Position numbers and translations under genes: made by a program. Below are positions 10,130 through 20,639 of a stretch of DNA of 64,000 nt, piece after piece. Source of the DNA: Erinaceus europaeus (Eukaryota > Chordata > Mammalia > Eulipotyphla > Erinaceidae); assembly GCF_950295315.1 (NCBI RefSeq), contig NC_080168.1, positions 72,334,553 to 72,398,552 of the forward strand, in the 5' to 3' direction. Numbering within the stretch: position 1 is the stretch's first letter; every line of letters begins with the position of its first letter. Under the pieces are notes generated by a model. It searched no databases. It saw only the letters and a program-made list of their open reading frames with translations, and was not told the origin of the DNA.

Positions 10130-10453
10130 TATTATTATTTTGCCTCCAGGGTTATTGCTGGGGCTCAGTGCCTGCACCACGAATCCACTGCTCCTGGAGG
10201 CATTTTTTTCTTCCTTTTTGTTGCCCTTGTTGTTTTACTGTTATTGTGGTTATTATTATTCTTGTCACTGATGTCATCATTGTTAGATAGGACAGAGAGA
10301 AATGGAGAGAAGAGGGGAAGACGGGGAAGACAGAGAGGGGCAGAGAAAGATAGATACCTGCGGACCTGCTTCACCATCTGTGAAGTGATCCCCTGCAGGT
10401 GGGGAGCCGGAGACTTGAACCTGGATCCTTACACATGTCCTTGCACTTTGCCC
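10130..10453 (-). mobile_element. Type A SINE, 5' truncated
   Basis: GCCTCCAGGGTTATTGCTGG body to CCTTGCACTTTGC; the head is cut off at the junction with the R-type sequence that follows. Confidence 0.85.
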
Positions 10454-10454
10454 C

Positions 10455-10620
10455 CGAATTACAAAATTATAAACAATAGGGGTACAATTCTAAACCACTT
10501 CACCACCAAAGTTCTATCTCTACCCCAGAGGTTACAGATATGGGTGACATATGTATTTTCAAGTTCATGTGTGTCAGTTTTTATATTGCACATATAAGTG
10601 TCCATCACAGGTAGCTAGCT
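10455..10620 (-). repeat. R-related interspersed repeat fragment
   Basis: ATTACAAAATTATAAACAAT, AGGGGTACAATTCTAAACC and CACCACCAAAGTTC match the segments around 54058-54135 and 60105-60172. Confidence 0.55.
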
Positions 10621-10712
10621 GTCCATCACTTTCTTACTTACTTCAGTAAGTATAATCACTATCCATTCAGTTTGTCCAAAAGGACATAATATAGTTTTTT
10701 TTACTGCTGACT

Positions 10713-10736
10713 GTATATATATATATATATATATAT
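10713..10736. repeat. (AT)n microsatellite
   Basis: Alternating AT run adjoining the minus-strand SINE body at 10737. Confidence 0.85.
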
Positions 10737-11325
10737 TTGCCTCCAGGGTTATCGCTGGGGCTCACACTATAAATCCACTGCTCCTAGAGACCATCTGTTC
10801 CATTCTAATTTTTAAAAATTTTTAAAATTTTATTTTCCCTTTTTTTGTTGCCCTTGTTGTCTTTTTAAAAATTTCTGTTGTAGTTATTATTGTTGTTATT
10901 GATGTTGTTGTTGGACAGGACAGAGAGAAATGGAGAGAGGAGGGGAAGACAGAGAGGGAGAGAAAGATAGACACCTGTAGACCTGCTTCACTGCCTGTGG
11001 AGCGACTCCCCTGCAGGTGGGGAGCTGGGGGCTCCAACAGGGATCCTTCCGCCGGTCCTTGTGCTTTGCACCACGTGTGCTTAACCCGCTGCGCTACTGC
11101 CCAACTCCCCATTTGTTCCATTTTATTGGATAGAACAGAGAGAAATTGAGAGAGAAGGGGGAGAGAGAGAAGGGGAGGGAAAGATAGACACCTAAAGACC
11201 TGCTTCACCACTTGTGAAGTGACCCCCCTGCAGATGGGGAGCCAGGGGCTTGAACCAGGGTCCTTGTGTGGGTCATTGCACTTTGTACTATGTGCACCTA
11301 ACATGGTGCTCTACTACCCAGCCCC
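10737..11325 (-). mobile_element. Type A SINE nested inside a type A SINE
   Basis: The host SINE runs 10737-10805 and resumes at 11109-11325. The inner copy is 10812-11108. ATCTGTTCCATT (before) and ATTTGTTCCATT (after) form the nearly exact target-site duplication. Confidence 0.85.
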
Positions 11326-11444
11326 ATGTCTATATTTTTTCTATAAGCATATTTCTGCAGTGTTTAAACTGCAGCACTCTTCATATTTTGTTTGCCACAG
11401 AGGGAAATTATTTTCAAGCCACATTCTATGAAAATATCTAAAGG

Positions 11445-11620
11445 ACTGGGGGGGACAGCATAGTCGTTATGCAAAAGATCTTCATGTCTGAGGTTTTGAT
11501 GTCTCGGGTTCAATCACCAGCATCACCATAATCTAGAGCTAAGCAGCAGTGCTCTAGCTTTTCTCTCTCTGTACCTTTATCTTTGTACCTCTCTCTCTCA
11601 TTAAAATAAAACAACATTTA
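11445..11620 (+). mobile_element. Type C SINE
   Basis: GGGACAGCATAGTCGTTATG, CAGCATCACCATAATCTAGAGC, CTCTCTCATTAAAATAAAAC tail. Confidence 0.8.
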
Positions 11621-11827
11621 ACAATAAATAGCATTCAAGAGACTATTAGTAATAGAGAGAACCTTTGTTTTGATATCATATTAGTATTTGATACTATTTA
11701 TGTCTTACTATGAACATTTACTTTATACTAGAGATGTTGGAATGGTAAACATGAAAAAATGTGAAAATTTAAATGAAGGAAATGTCTTGACAACTAAAGT
11801 TAGTCTACATATTAAGGGATATTTACT

Positions 11828-12150
11828 GGGGGCCAGGCAGTGGCATATCTGGTTAAGCACACATATTACCATGCACAAGGACCTGGGTACCAGTCCCCAT
11901 ACCCCACCTGCAGGGAGGATGCTTCATGAGCAATGAAGCAGATGTCTATCTTTTTCTTTTCTTCTCTATCTCCCCTCCCCTGTCAAATTTTCTGTCCTGT
12001 CAAATAAAACAGAAAGGAAAAAAAGGGAAAATGACCACCAGGAGCAATAGATTTGTAGCACCAGCACCGAGCCCCAACAATCCCCAACAATAACCTTGGT
12101 GGCATTAAAAAAAAAAAGAAAGAAAGAAAGAAAAGAAAGGAGGAAAGAAA
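11828..12150 (+). mobile_element. Type A/B hybrid SINE with AAAG tail
   Basis: Type B-like head (ATCTGGTTAAGCACACATAT) joined to a type A 3' body (GACCACCAGGAGCAATAG, CCCCAACAATAACC), then an A-rich tail with AAAGAAAG repeats. Confidence 0.75.
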
Positions 12151-12262
12151 GATTTGTTCAGAGTGTGCTAATTTTTTTTAAAAAAAGTAAACATGCTATG
12201 AAATGGGAAAAATGATAAGTCATTTAAAATAATCAAAATTTCCAAACAGAAATTACTCTTAC

Positions 12263-12338
12263 TTTTTCCAAGGCATTGTATTTTGCAACTTCGAAATCTT
12301 GAGGAAAATCAGGCATCTCAGCATTCTCTGTATGAAAG
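12263..12338 (-). CDS. PARP4: PARP4 coding exon 5
   Basis: 76-bp exon with acceptor TTCTTACACACTTCAG and donor GTAAGA (12257-12262). It completes a split codon from exon 4 (AA+C) and reads FHTENAEMPDFPQDFEVAKY then NALEK, matching the conserved human run PQDFEVAKYNTLEK. An AG 11 bases inside the exon is a possible acceptor but would break the frame, so the upstream one was chosen. It lies in the linker after the BRCT domain. Confidence 0.92.
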
Positions 12339-12414
12339 CTGAAGTGTGTAAGAATTAAACACTTAATATTACAATTATAGACAAACCAGAATTTCCATGA
12401 AAAAAAATTTTTTT

Positions 12415-12742
12415 CCCTCCAGGCTGGGCTTGGTGCCTGTACCATAAATCCACCGCTCCTGGAGGCCATTTTTCCCCCTTTTGTTGCCCTTGTTGTAGCC
12501 TCGTTGTGGTTATTATTGCCATTGTTGATGTTGTTCGTTGTTGGATAGGACAGAGAGAAATGGAGAGAGATGGGGAAGACAGAGAGGGGGAGAGAAAGAT
12601 AGACACCTGCAGACCTGTTTCTCCGCTATGAAGCGACTCCCCTGCAGGTGGGGAGCCAGGGGCTCAAACTGGGATCCTTACGCCAGTCCTTGAGCTTTGC
12701 GCCACATGCACTTAACCCACTGTGCCACTGCCCAACCCCCCC
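12415..12742 (-). mobile_element. Type A SINE
   Basis: Minus copy; its body starts 77 bp from PARP4 exon 5, in the intron upstream of its acceptor. Slightly shortened body (CTCCAGGCTGGGCTTGGTGC). Confidence 0.88.
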
Positions 12743-12924
12743 CCATGAAAATTTTTTACAGATCTCTCAGTCCCACACAAAATATAAGTCCTGAAACATT
12801 CCAGAAATGGTAATAAATAAATAAATAAATAAATAAAAATTGTGGAATGAACTGGAGTCCTCTTTTGCAGACTTCCCAGCCTCTGATACTAAACACTATG
12901 AGTATCTCATTGGAAGACAGGGTC

Positions 12925-13085
12925 ACAAAACATAAGGCTGGCAGTGGCTCCTACATGTTCCCAAGTGGAGGATCTGGATTCAAGCACCTGGTCCCCATCT
13001 GCAAGGAGGAAGCTTCAGGTGAAGCAGTGATATAGGTGTCTCTCTTCTCTCTCTTACTCCCTACCTCTCTCTCATCATAAAAAAA
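12925..13085 (+). mobile_element. Type B SINE, diverged
   Basis: GGATTCAAGCACCTGGTCCC, GGAAGCTTCAGGTGAAGCAG, CTCTCTCATCATAAAAAAAAC. Confidence 0.7.
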
Positions 13086-13384
13086 ACAAGACCACTGAGG
13101 ATGGTAGAGTCTCTTAGGTACTGAGTCACAGCTATAACCCTGGTGGGCAAACAAACAAATAAGTAAATAAAGCAAAAACATAAATGAAATGCCATTGCAC
13201 TGTAAAAAAAAAAGCACAGTGATCTACAGACACAGGTGCCTTGGGTGAGGTAACATGTGAACTCTACTGTCTCCCACACCACCCAGCCCCCACATGTTGA
13301 TTTTCAATGATGCACACTTGAAATGTATATAACGTTACATACTGCAGAATGTCTATAAAACTTTTTTTTTTTAAAGTAGATTAC

Positions 13385-13868
13385 TGGGACCATGTGGTGG
13401 CACACCTGGATGAGTATATATGTTACAATGAGCAAGAACCTGGGTTCGGGTCCCCCGTCCCCACCTGCAAGGGGAAAGCTTTGCCGAGTGGTGAAGCAGT
13501 GCTGCAGGTCTCTCTCTGTCTGTCTCCCTCTCTATTACCTCCTTCCCTCTTGATTTCTGGCTATCTCTACTAAATAAAAATAATTAAAAAATAAAATAGG
13601 GGAGTTGGGCGGTAGCGCAGGGTTAAGCATAGGTGGCTCAAAACACAAGGACCAGCGTAAGGATCCCAGTTCAAGCCCCCAGCTTCCCACCTGCAGGGGA
13701 GTCGCTTCACAAGCAGTGAAACAGGTCTGCAGATGTCTATCTTTCTCTCCCCCTCTCTGACTCCCCCTCCTCTTTCCATTTCTTTCTGTCCTATCCAGCA
13801 ACGACATCAATAACAACAACAACAATAACTACAACAATAAAACAAGGGCCACAAAAAGGGAAAATTAA
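13385..13868 (+). mobile_element. Type B SINE then type A SINE
   Basis: 13385-13585 type B (CACACCTGGATGAGTATAT). 13600-13868 type A ending AAAACAAGGGCCACAAAAAG. The type A copy ends 38 bp from the PARP4 exon 4 donor. Confidence 0.85.
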
Positions 13869-13905
13869 TTTTAAAAATTTTAAAAGAATTTAAAAAATAG
13901 GTTAC

Positions 13906-13975
13906 TTAGTGAGTTCCTCAGTGTTTTCATTTTCTGCGGAGTTATCCAGGGAGAGATCATCTGTTATCTTCACAT
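13906..13975 (-). CDS. PARP4: PARP4 coding exon 4
   Basis: 70-bp exon between acceptor TTTAATTCTAG and donor GTAACC (13900-13905). With the G left from exon 3 it encodes DVKITDDLSLDNSAENENTE then ELT, leaving AA for exon 5. This acidic, low-conservation linker corresponds to the human stretch ending EEEDTVELTEF. It was found by phase continuity; a longer reading through the donor meets a stop at once, which supports splicing here. Confidence 0.85.
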
Positions 13976-14039
13976 CTAGAATTAAAGAAAACAGAGCATT
14001 TGTTCCCTCGTCAAAGACATTAAAATGAGCTAACAATGG

Positions 14040-14205
14040 TGTTTGGGAAAATAGCTCAAATGGGAGCATCAGATTTCTATGCTTGAGGCTACAGGTTCAA
14101 TCCATAACACCCCATGTACCAGAGTGATGATCAGCTTGTCTCTTTTATTTCACTCTATCTCACGTGAAACTTTCTCTCTTTTTCCATATAGAATAAATTA
14201 AAAAA
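14040..14205 (+). mobile_element. Type D SINE
   Basis: AAATAGCTCAAATGGGAGCA, GGCTACAGGTTCAATCCATA, CATGTACCAGAGTGATGATC. Confidence 0.75.
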
Positions 14206-14239
14206 AATATATATATATAATAATAATGAATGAAATATA

Positions 14240-14548
14240 TATATTTGCTTCCAGGGTTATTACTGGGGCTCGGTGCCTGCACCATGAATCCACTGCTCCT
14301 GTAACCTTGTTGTGGTTATTATTGTTGATGATGATGTCGTTCGTTGTTGGATAGGACAGAGAGAAATCGAGAGAGGAGGGGAAGACAGAGAGGGAGAGAG
14401 AAAGACAGACACCTGCAGACCCGCTTCACTGCCTATGAAGCGACTCCCCTGCAGGTGGGGAGCCAGGGGCTTGAACCAGGATCCTTACACCAGTCCTTGC
14501 GCTTTGTGCCATGTGCACTTAACCTGCTGCCCTACTGCCCAACCCCCA
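14240..14548 (-). mobile_element. Type A SINE
   Basis: Minus copy with a shortened body (TTGCTTCCAGGGTTATTACT) and internal deletion before the AACCTTGTTGTGG segment. Preceded by AT-rich repeats 14205-14240. Confidence 0.88.
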
Positions 14549-14576
14549 TGAAATAAATATTTTAAGAATAGTTGTG

Positions 14577-14865
14577 GTCCGGGAGGTGGCGCAGTGGTAA
14601 ACCACTGGATTCTCAACCACGTGGTCCTGAGTTCAATCCCCGGCAGCAAATGTACCAAAGTGATGTCTGGTTATTTCTCCCTCTTCTATCTTTCTCATTA
14701 ATAAATAAATAAAATCTAAGAAAAAATAAAAAAAATAGTTAATAGGGTGGAGATAGCATAGTGGTTATGCAAAGAGACTCTCATGCCTGAGGCTCTGAGG
14801 TCCCAGGTTCAATGTCCCATACCACCACAAACCAGAGCTGAACAGTGCTATGAAGGAAAAAAAAA
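14577..14865 (+). mobile_element. Type D SINE then type C SINE
   Basis: 14577-14728 is a clean type D (GTCCGGGAGGTGGCGCAGTG). 14745-14865 is type C, with the head GCATAGTGGTTATGCAAAGA. Confidence 0.85.
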
Positions 14866-14927
14866 GTTAAAAATAAATCCTGAAATTGTTAAGATCTTGA
14901 ATATGAGGCACATCTGTCAAGCTCTTC

Positions 14928-15000
14928 TTTTTCTCCTTCTTCTCCTTCTCCTTCTCCTTCATCTTCTTCTTTTTTCCTTCCTTCCTTCCTTCCTTCCTTT
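14928..15000. repeat. Pyrimidine microsatellite (CTT/TTCC)
   Basis: CTCCTTCTTCTCCTTCTCC followed by (TTCC)n. Confidence 0.8.
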
Positions 15001-15149
15001 TTAGGTAGCCTTACATTATAGTTGTTCGAGGATTTAAGGAAATATAAGTAGGAAGAGGAGAATATAGATAAAATGATACTGAGAATTATATAATACTATT
15101 GAATAAGGATATAAGAAAAATATCAATGTAGTCTATATTACTTAAAACT

Positions 15150-15345
15150 CATTGTGGCTGTGCACCCAGTAGAATATATACAAACCCTTGGTCTCCATCT
15201 GCAGGGTGTAAGCTTCAAAAGCAGCAAAGCAGTGCTCTAGGTGTTTCACCTTCTCTATGTCTCACTATTTATAATAAAGAAAAAATGGCCACCAAGAAAG
15301 GTGGAATTATGCAGGCATTGAGACCCAGTGATAACTCTGGTGGTA
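15150..15345 (+). mobile_element. Diverged SINE
   Basis: TGTGCACCCAGTAGAATATA head, CTTGGTCTCCATCTGCAGG, ATGGCCACCAAGAAAGGTGG and GAGACCCAGTGATAAC 3' body. Confidence 0.7.
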
Positions 15346-15346
15346 A

Positions 15347-15570
15347 AAACAAAACAAAACAAAACAAAACAAAACAGGGAAAGGAAAAGAGAGGAGGAGA
15401 GAGGAGAGGAGAGATTGGGAGGGGAGGGGAGGGGAGGGGAGGGGAGGGGAGAGGAGAGGAGAGGAGAGGAGAGGAGAGGAGAGGAGAGGAGAGGAGAGGA
15501 GAGGAGAGGAGAGGAGAGGAGAGGAGAGGAGAGGAGGAAAAGGAAGAAGAGGGAAGGAGAGGAAAAGAAA
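15347..15570. repeat. (CAAAA)n, (GGGGA)n and (GAGGA)n pentamer array
   Basis: CAAAA units 15347-15376, six GGGGA units 15421-15450, then about seventeen GAGGA units to 15536. Positions 15417-15570 are an uninterrupted purine run of 154 bases. It grows out of the A-rich tail of the preceding SINE. Confidence 0.95.
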
Positions 15571-15699
15571 TTCTGAATATTAGACCTTCTGGGTCTTGAA
15601 GGACATTTCAGATCCCATATTCTGAGATAGAAGGAAAGACTAACAGCAAGTATTTCTGGATAAGTATTTGCTTATCAAGAATACATTACCACAAAATAT

Positions 15700-15930
15700 T
15701 TTGCTTTTGCCACCAGGATTATTGCTGGGGCTCAGAGACTGCATACCACCACCATTCCTGCTGACCATGGCAGATGAGAGGGATGGGGTGGGGGGAGGGA
15801 GTGAGATAGAGAAGGTAAGACATCTGCAGGATGGTTCCACTGCTTGTGAAGAATCCCTCCTGCAGGTAGAGAACATGGGGTTGAACTAGGGTCCATGTAT
15901 ATGGTGATGTATGTACTCCTGAGACATTTA
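15700..15930 (-). mobile_element. Diverged SINE, minus
   Basis: GCCACCAGGATTATTGCTGG body, GGATGGTTCCACTGCTTGTG, GGGTTGAACTAGGGTCC B-box complement. Confidence 0.7.
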
Positions 15931-16364
15931 GTATGACATCTAAGACAAAAGCTTGTTATTCGCATAAGCTAGTAGTTATCAGACTGCTCTTGTGATATGA
16001 TACAATCAGGAATGTGTATCTCTCTGTCCAAAGGATTTTTTAATTTTTTTAAAATTGTTTTTTCTTATTTATTGGATAGAGATAAAATTTCCCATATTTG
16101 GGAGCTATTCTCTTCCCTGATTCAGCTTTCTAGCCATTTTTCTAGCCATGATGTCATCTCCCCAGACAATAACTTGGGTCCAACTGCATATCAGATGTCA
16201 GGCTCAGGCTAGTCAAGTCATGGGCCCTTTGGAATATACCTAAAATAGACCTACTAGCTATTTCTAAAATGGAGACCCCAAATCTACAATATTCTAGCCT
16301 TTAGGTTCATGATTAGTCAACAATTTGTTTGGCTTTATATGTTAACTCTTTTTTTCAGCCACCA
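15931..16364. other. Intron sequence, no recognised element
   Basis: PARP4 intron 3. Apart from a short T-rich run near 16030 and TTTATTGGATAGAG at 16068 that may be a SINE scrap, nothing is recognisable. Confidence 0.45.
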
Positions 16365-16725
16365 GGTTCCAGATGCTACCATGATGTCAGCGGAACTTCC
16401 CTGGGCGGACGACCCCACCAATGTGTCCTAGAGCTCCGCTCCCTCAGAGTCCTGCCCCACTAAGGAAAGGGAAAGATAGGCTGGGAGTATGGATCAACCT
16501 GTCAGTGCCCATGTTCAGTGGGGAAGCAATTACAGAAGCTGGGCCTTCCACCTTCTGCATCCCATAATGACTCTGGGTCCATACTCCCAGAGGGATAAAG
16601 AATAGGAAAGCTATTAGAGGAGGGAATGGGATATGGAATTCTGGTGGTGGGAACTGTGTGGAGTTGTACCCCTCTTATCCTATGGTCTTGTCAGTGTTTC
16701 TATTTTATAAATAAAAATTAAAAAA
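16365..16725 (+). mobile_element. R family interspersed repeat, near-complete 3' unit
   Basis: Runs from CCAGGTTCCAGATGCTACCA through CCCCACCAATGTGTCC and ATACTCCCAGAGGGATAAAG to a 3' end TCTATTTTATAAATAAAAAT. The same text recurs at 22735-22928, 47222, 48695, 53084 and 60635. The A-rich end implies retroposition. I cannot name the family; an L1 3' UTR lineage is possible. Confidence 0.7.
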
Positions 16726-16729
16726 AGGG

Positions 16730-17065
16730 GGGGGTTGGGCGGTAGCGCAGAGGGTTAAGTGCACATGGTGAAAAGCACGAGGACCAGCTTAAGGATCCCA
16801 GTTTGAGCCCCCAGCTCCCCACCAGCAGGGGGTTGCTTCACAAGCGGTGAAGCAGGTCTGCAGGTGTCTGTCTTTCTCTCCCTCTCTCTGTATTCCCCTC
16901 CTCTCTCAATTTCTCTCTGTCCTATCCAACAACAATGACAGCAATAACAACAACAAGAACAACAACAATGGTAACAAAAAGGGCAACAAAAGGGAAAAAT
17001 AGCCTCTGGAGCAGTGCACTCAAGTGTAGGTACCAAGGAGGCCCAGCAATAACTCTGGAGGCAAT
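16730..17065 (+). mobile_element. Type A SINE
   Basis: Full copy from GGGTTGGGCGGTAGCGCAG to CCCAGCAATAACTCTGGAGG, ending in AATT repeats (17063-17084). Confidence 0.88.
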
Positions 17066-17084
17066 TAATTAATTAATTAATTAA

Positions 17085-17236
17085 TGAAAATAAAGAAAAA
17101 ATTGAGAGGGAAGGGAATGATAGAGAGGGAGAGAGACAAGTAGACACGTGCAACACTGATTCACCACTCACAAAGCATTCCCCTTGCAGGTGGGGACTGG
17201 GTTCGTAGCTCTGCTCTGGCACTACCTCTAAGTAGA

Positions 17237-17283
<47 letters not shown>

Positions 17284-17400
17284 TTTGCCATTTTTTCCAT
17301 TCTATTGGATAGGACAGAAAGAAATTGAGAGAGAAGGGAGAGAGAGAGAAAGTATATGGTAAAGTCTGTGCTCTACCAGGTGTGCTATCTTCTGGACCTA
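17085..17400 (-). mobile_element. Type B/A SINE fragments around an AT microsatellite
   Basis: 17085-17235 type B-like (minus) with GCATTCCCCTTGCAGGTGG. (AT)n at 17239-17280. 17285-17400 is a further minus fragment (TATTGGATAGGACAGAAAG). Confidence 0.7.
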
Positions 17401-17524
17401 GTAATACTTTTTTTTTTTTCCTTAAACAAGAAGGTTCTTTCCCCTCAGTTAAAATCTCTTATCAAGTTTTTGAAATTACTGGTGTGTGCAGGGGGAATAA
17501 TTTTGAATGTGACCACTCTAGACT

Positions 17525-17655
17525 GGCTACTGGAGGTAGATAGTATAATGGTTATGCAAACAGACTCTCAAGCCTGAGAGTCCCAGGTTCAATCCCCTGC
17601 ACCACCATAAGCCAGAGCTGAGCAGTGCTCTGGTAAAAAAAAAAAAAAAAAAAAA
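17525..17655 (+). mobile_element. Type C SINE
   Basis: GTATAATGGTTATGCAAACA to CCAGAGCTGAGCAGTGCTCT, followed by a long poly-A. Confidence 0.88.
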
Positions 17656-17679
17656 AGACTGGCTACTAAAATATCTATT

Positions 17680-17938
17680 TTTAGGGGAAGTGACTCAGCA
17701 GTAGCCAGTATACCCTGTATATATGATGCCCTGGGATTCATTCCAGGCACCACATATAAACAGAAAGATAAAAGCATATACAATATCATGGTCTGGGAGG
17801 TGGCGCAGTGGATGGGGCACTGGGCTCTTAAGAATGAGGCCCCAAGTTCAGTCCCTGGCAGCACATGTACAAGACTTATGTCTGGTTCTTTCTCTCTCTC
17901 CTCCTATCTTTTTCATTAATAAATAAATAATTTTTTTT
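17680..17938 (+). mobile_element. Two type D-like SINEs
   Basis: 17680-17770 is diverged (GGGATTCATTCCAGGCACC). 17790-17938 is a clean type D (GGTCTGGGAGGTGGCGCAGT). Confidence 0.8.
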
Positions 17939-18054
17939 AAAAAGAAAGCATATATAATATCCTCTTCTTATAGTAAAGAAAGAGTAATCTGTTTTTAGTG
18001 CTAAAACAGTCATCTTCCCTGCCATTTTTTTTTTAAGATAATAATAAGTACAAG

Positions 18055-18540
18055 GACCTGGGAAGACAACATAATGGTTATGCAAACAATTTTCATGCCT
18101 GAGGCTAGGAGGACCTAGGTTCAATCCCCAGCACCACCATAAGCCAAAGCTGAACAGTGCTCTGGTTAAAAAGAAAAATAAGAGGAGGTCGGACAGTGGC
18201 GCAGTGGGTTAAGCGCATGTGGAGCAAAGCACAGGGACCGGCGTTAAGAATCCCAGTTCGAGCCCCCGGCTCCCCACCTGCAGGGGAATCGCTTCACAGG
18301 CGGTAAAGCAGGTCTGCAGGTGTCTATCTTTCTCTCCCCGTCTCTGTCTTCCCCTCCTCTCTCCATTTCTCTCTGTCCTATCCAACAACGAATTGCGTCA
18401 ACAAGGGCAATAATAATAACCACAACGAAGCTACAACAAGGGCAACAAAAGGGGGGAAAAAATGGCCTCCAGGAGCGGTGGATTCATGGTGCAGGCACCG
18501 AGCCCAGCAATAACCCTGGAGGAGGAAAAGAAGAAAAAAA
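18055..18540 (+). mobile_element. Type C SINE then full type A SINE
   Basis: 18055-18180 type C. 18187-18540 type A with an intact 3' body (ATGGCCTCCAGGAGCGGTGG). The same inserted segment (CAACGAATTGCGTCAACAAG) appears in the copy at 33017, marking a subfamily. Confidence 0.9.
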
Positions 18541-18634
18541 AAAAAAGAAGAAGAAGAAGTACAAGTATTTTCATAGCATTTCTGGGGCACCCTTTATCTG
18601 TAGTATCTCTGACACATGAAAAAGCATCCGTAAC

Positions 18635-18960
18635 TAGGGGGTTGGGTGGTAACATACCAGGTTAACCACACTTGGTGCTCTAAGCAGGGACCCGCACAAG
18701 AATCCTAGTTTAAGCCCCCCACACACACACACACCTCCCCACAATCGGTGAAGCAGGTCTGCAGGTGCCTATCTCCACCTCTCTGTCCTCCTCTCCTTTC
18801 TCCATTTCTCTCTGTCTTATCCAACAACAGCAACAATAAGAGCAACAACAATAACAGTGGAAAAAAGATGGTCACCAGCAGCAGTGGATTCGTAGTGCAG
18901 GCACGGAGCCCCAACGATAATCCTGGAGACAACAACAGACAAGAAAAATAATAATAATAA
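18635..18960 (+). mobile_element. Type A SINE, diverged
   Basis: Ends 30 bp from the PARP4 exon 3 donor. A CA repeat replaces part of the usual CCCCCGGCTCCCC segment. Confidence 0.8.
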
Positions 18961-18989
18961 CATATTAAGGCTTCAAATGAAAGACTCAC

Positions 18990-19164
18990 CAGCACTGCTA
19001 TCCACTGATGTGTTTGGATTATAATCCTTCACGTCCAACAGCCTCATCTCTTTGACAGATTCCCATATAAAATCTGGGTTTACAATATGGACATGCTTCT
19101 TTTGGAGAGTGTTCAGCTGGTATTGACTGAGTACAGTGGTGTTGTCTAAGATTACATGAGTGCA
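18990..19164 (-). CDS. PARP4: PARP4 coding exon 3 (BRCT domain)
   Basis: 175-bp exon (58 codons plus one base), acceptor TTTCTTTCTTCCTTAG, donor GTGAGT (18984-18989). It opens with CTHVILDN and includes VLSQYQLNTLQKKHVHIVNP then DFIWESVKEMRLLDVKDYNP. This is the second half of the N-terminal BRCT domain; the conserved BRCT Trp is in DFIWES. From memory, human PARP4 reads CTHIILDNADVLSQYQLNSI here. The domain is a phosphopeptide/protein-interaction module of the vault PARP. Confidence 0.96.
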
Positions 19165-19299
19165 CTAAGGAAGAAAGCATTCATTCAGTTTGTGCAAGTA
19201 AAAACAAAATTTAAAGAAAACATTTGTGTTTCTTATGCCATTTTCACCTTTAAAAAGATTTGTCTGGAGCTAATCTGTCATAAATTTTCTCAGATTTCT

Positions 19300-19617
19300 T
19301 TTTTTATTATATTATATTTATTTATTTTATATTTATTCATTTTCCCTTTTGTTGCCCTTGTTGTTTTTCATTGTTGTTGTAGTTATTATTGTTGTTGTTA
19401 CTGATGTTGTCGTTGTTAGATAGAAATGGAGAAATGGAGAGAGAAGGGGAAGACTGAGAGGGGGAGAAAAAGATAGGCACCTGCAGACCTGCTTCACTGC
19501 TTGTGAAGTGACTCCCCTGCAGGTGGGGAGCCAGGGGCTTGAACCAGGATCCTTAAGCCAGTCCTTGCGCTTTGCAGCATGTGTGCTTAACTGGATGTGC
19601 TACTGTCTGACTCCCAG
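19300..19617 (-). mobile_element. Type A SINE
   Basis: Minus copy between GATTTCTTTTTT (19290) and AGATTTCTTTTTT (19617), which look like the target duplication. Confidence 0.88.
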
Positions 19618-19659
19618 ATTTCTTTTTTAAAAATACATATACATATATATGAACAATAT

Positions 19660-19865
19660 ATATATTATTCATTATTGGCGAGAAACAGAAGTTGAGAGGG
19701 GTGGAGGAGATGGAGAGGGAGATGGAGAGGGAGAGAGACACCCACAGCCCTGCTTTACCATTCGTGAAACTTTCCCCCTGCAGGTGGGGACCAGAGGCTT
19801 AAACCTATGACCTTAAGTACTGTAATATGTGTGCTTAACCAGGAGCGCCACCAACTGGCTCCACT
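19660..19865 (-). mobile_element. Type B SINE
   Basis: GAAACTTTCCCCCTGCAGG core and CTTAACCAGGAGCGCCACCA head complement. Confidence 0.82.
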
Positions 19866-19984
19866 TTTCTCAGATTTTCCAGTCACATAAGGTCTAAAAA
19901 AAAAATCAATAGCTTTTCAAAAGCATGGGTATGGGTATACTAGGATTGATTAATCAGCTCAAAGCTGCTTCCAAATTGTCATTA

Positions 19985-20375
19985 GAATAGCTGGGGGTGG
20001 TAGATGGGGGAATAGCTAGCATAATGGTTATGCAAAGAAACTCTCATGCCTGGGCTCCAGAATCCCAGGTTCAATCCCCTGCAGCACCATAAAAACAATG
20101 GGGGACAGGAGGTGGTGTACCTGGTTAAGTGCCCATATTACAGTGCACAAGGACCCAGGTTTTTTATTATCTTTATTTATTCATTGGATAGAGATAGCCA
20201 GAAATTGAGAGGGAAGGGATGATAGAGAAGGAGAGAGAGGAAGACACCTGCAGCCCTGCTTCACCAATTGTGAAGCTTTCCTCATGCAGGTGTGGACTGA
20301 GGGCTTAAACTTGGTCCTTGCGCATTGTAATGTGTGTGCTCAACCAGGTGTGCCACCACCACCCGGCCCCCTGAG
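19985..20375. mobile_element. Type C (+), type B head (+) and type B (-) SINEs
   Basis: 19985-20095 type C. 20098-20160 is the first 60 bases of a plus type B SINE. 20161-20375 is a minus type B SINE directly abutting it, making an inverted pair with hardly any spacer. Confidence 0.8.
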
Positions 20376-20639
20376 CAGCATTTTCTATTTGCCTTTCTAC
20401 TTAATATCTTCCCTTGGTATTCATGGCTCATCATTGCATATGGAGCTGTCCCCTTGCTTTTAACAGCTGGTGTACACATCCCATGTATTTATACATACTG
20501 GCAAAATAGCTTTCCCCACAGATTGTGCCCACATAATATGCAAGTTTCAAATAATACCAGACCACACTGGCCTTTCCCACCTAGGAAAGAAAAGTCAAAA
20601 GGAGAACACCCATAGAAATCCACCCATAGAAATGGCGAG

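Noticed and set aside
12328..12330. Acceptor CAG closer to PARP4 exon 5
   Set aside because: Using it puts exon 4 and exon 5 out of frame and gives an early stop; the acceptor ending at 12339 keeps the frame and matches the human peptide.
15417..15536. CRISPR-like regular repeats
   Set aside because: Contiguous pentamers without spacers in a vertebrate intron; a microsatellite.
15285..15599. Glu/Arg-rich 104-codon frame
   Set aside because: Pure pentamer repeat translation.
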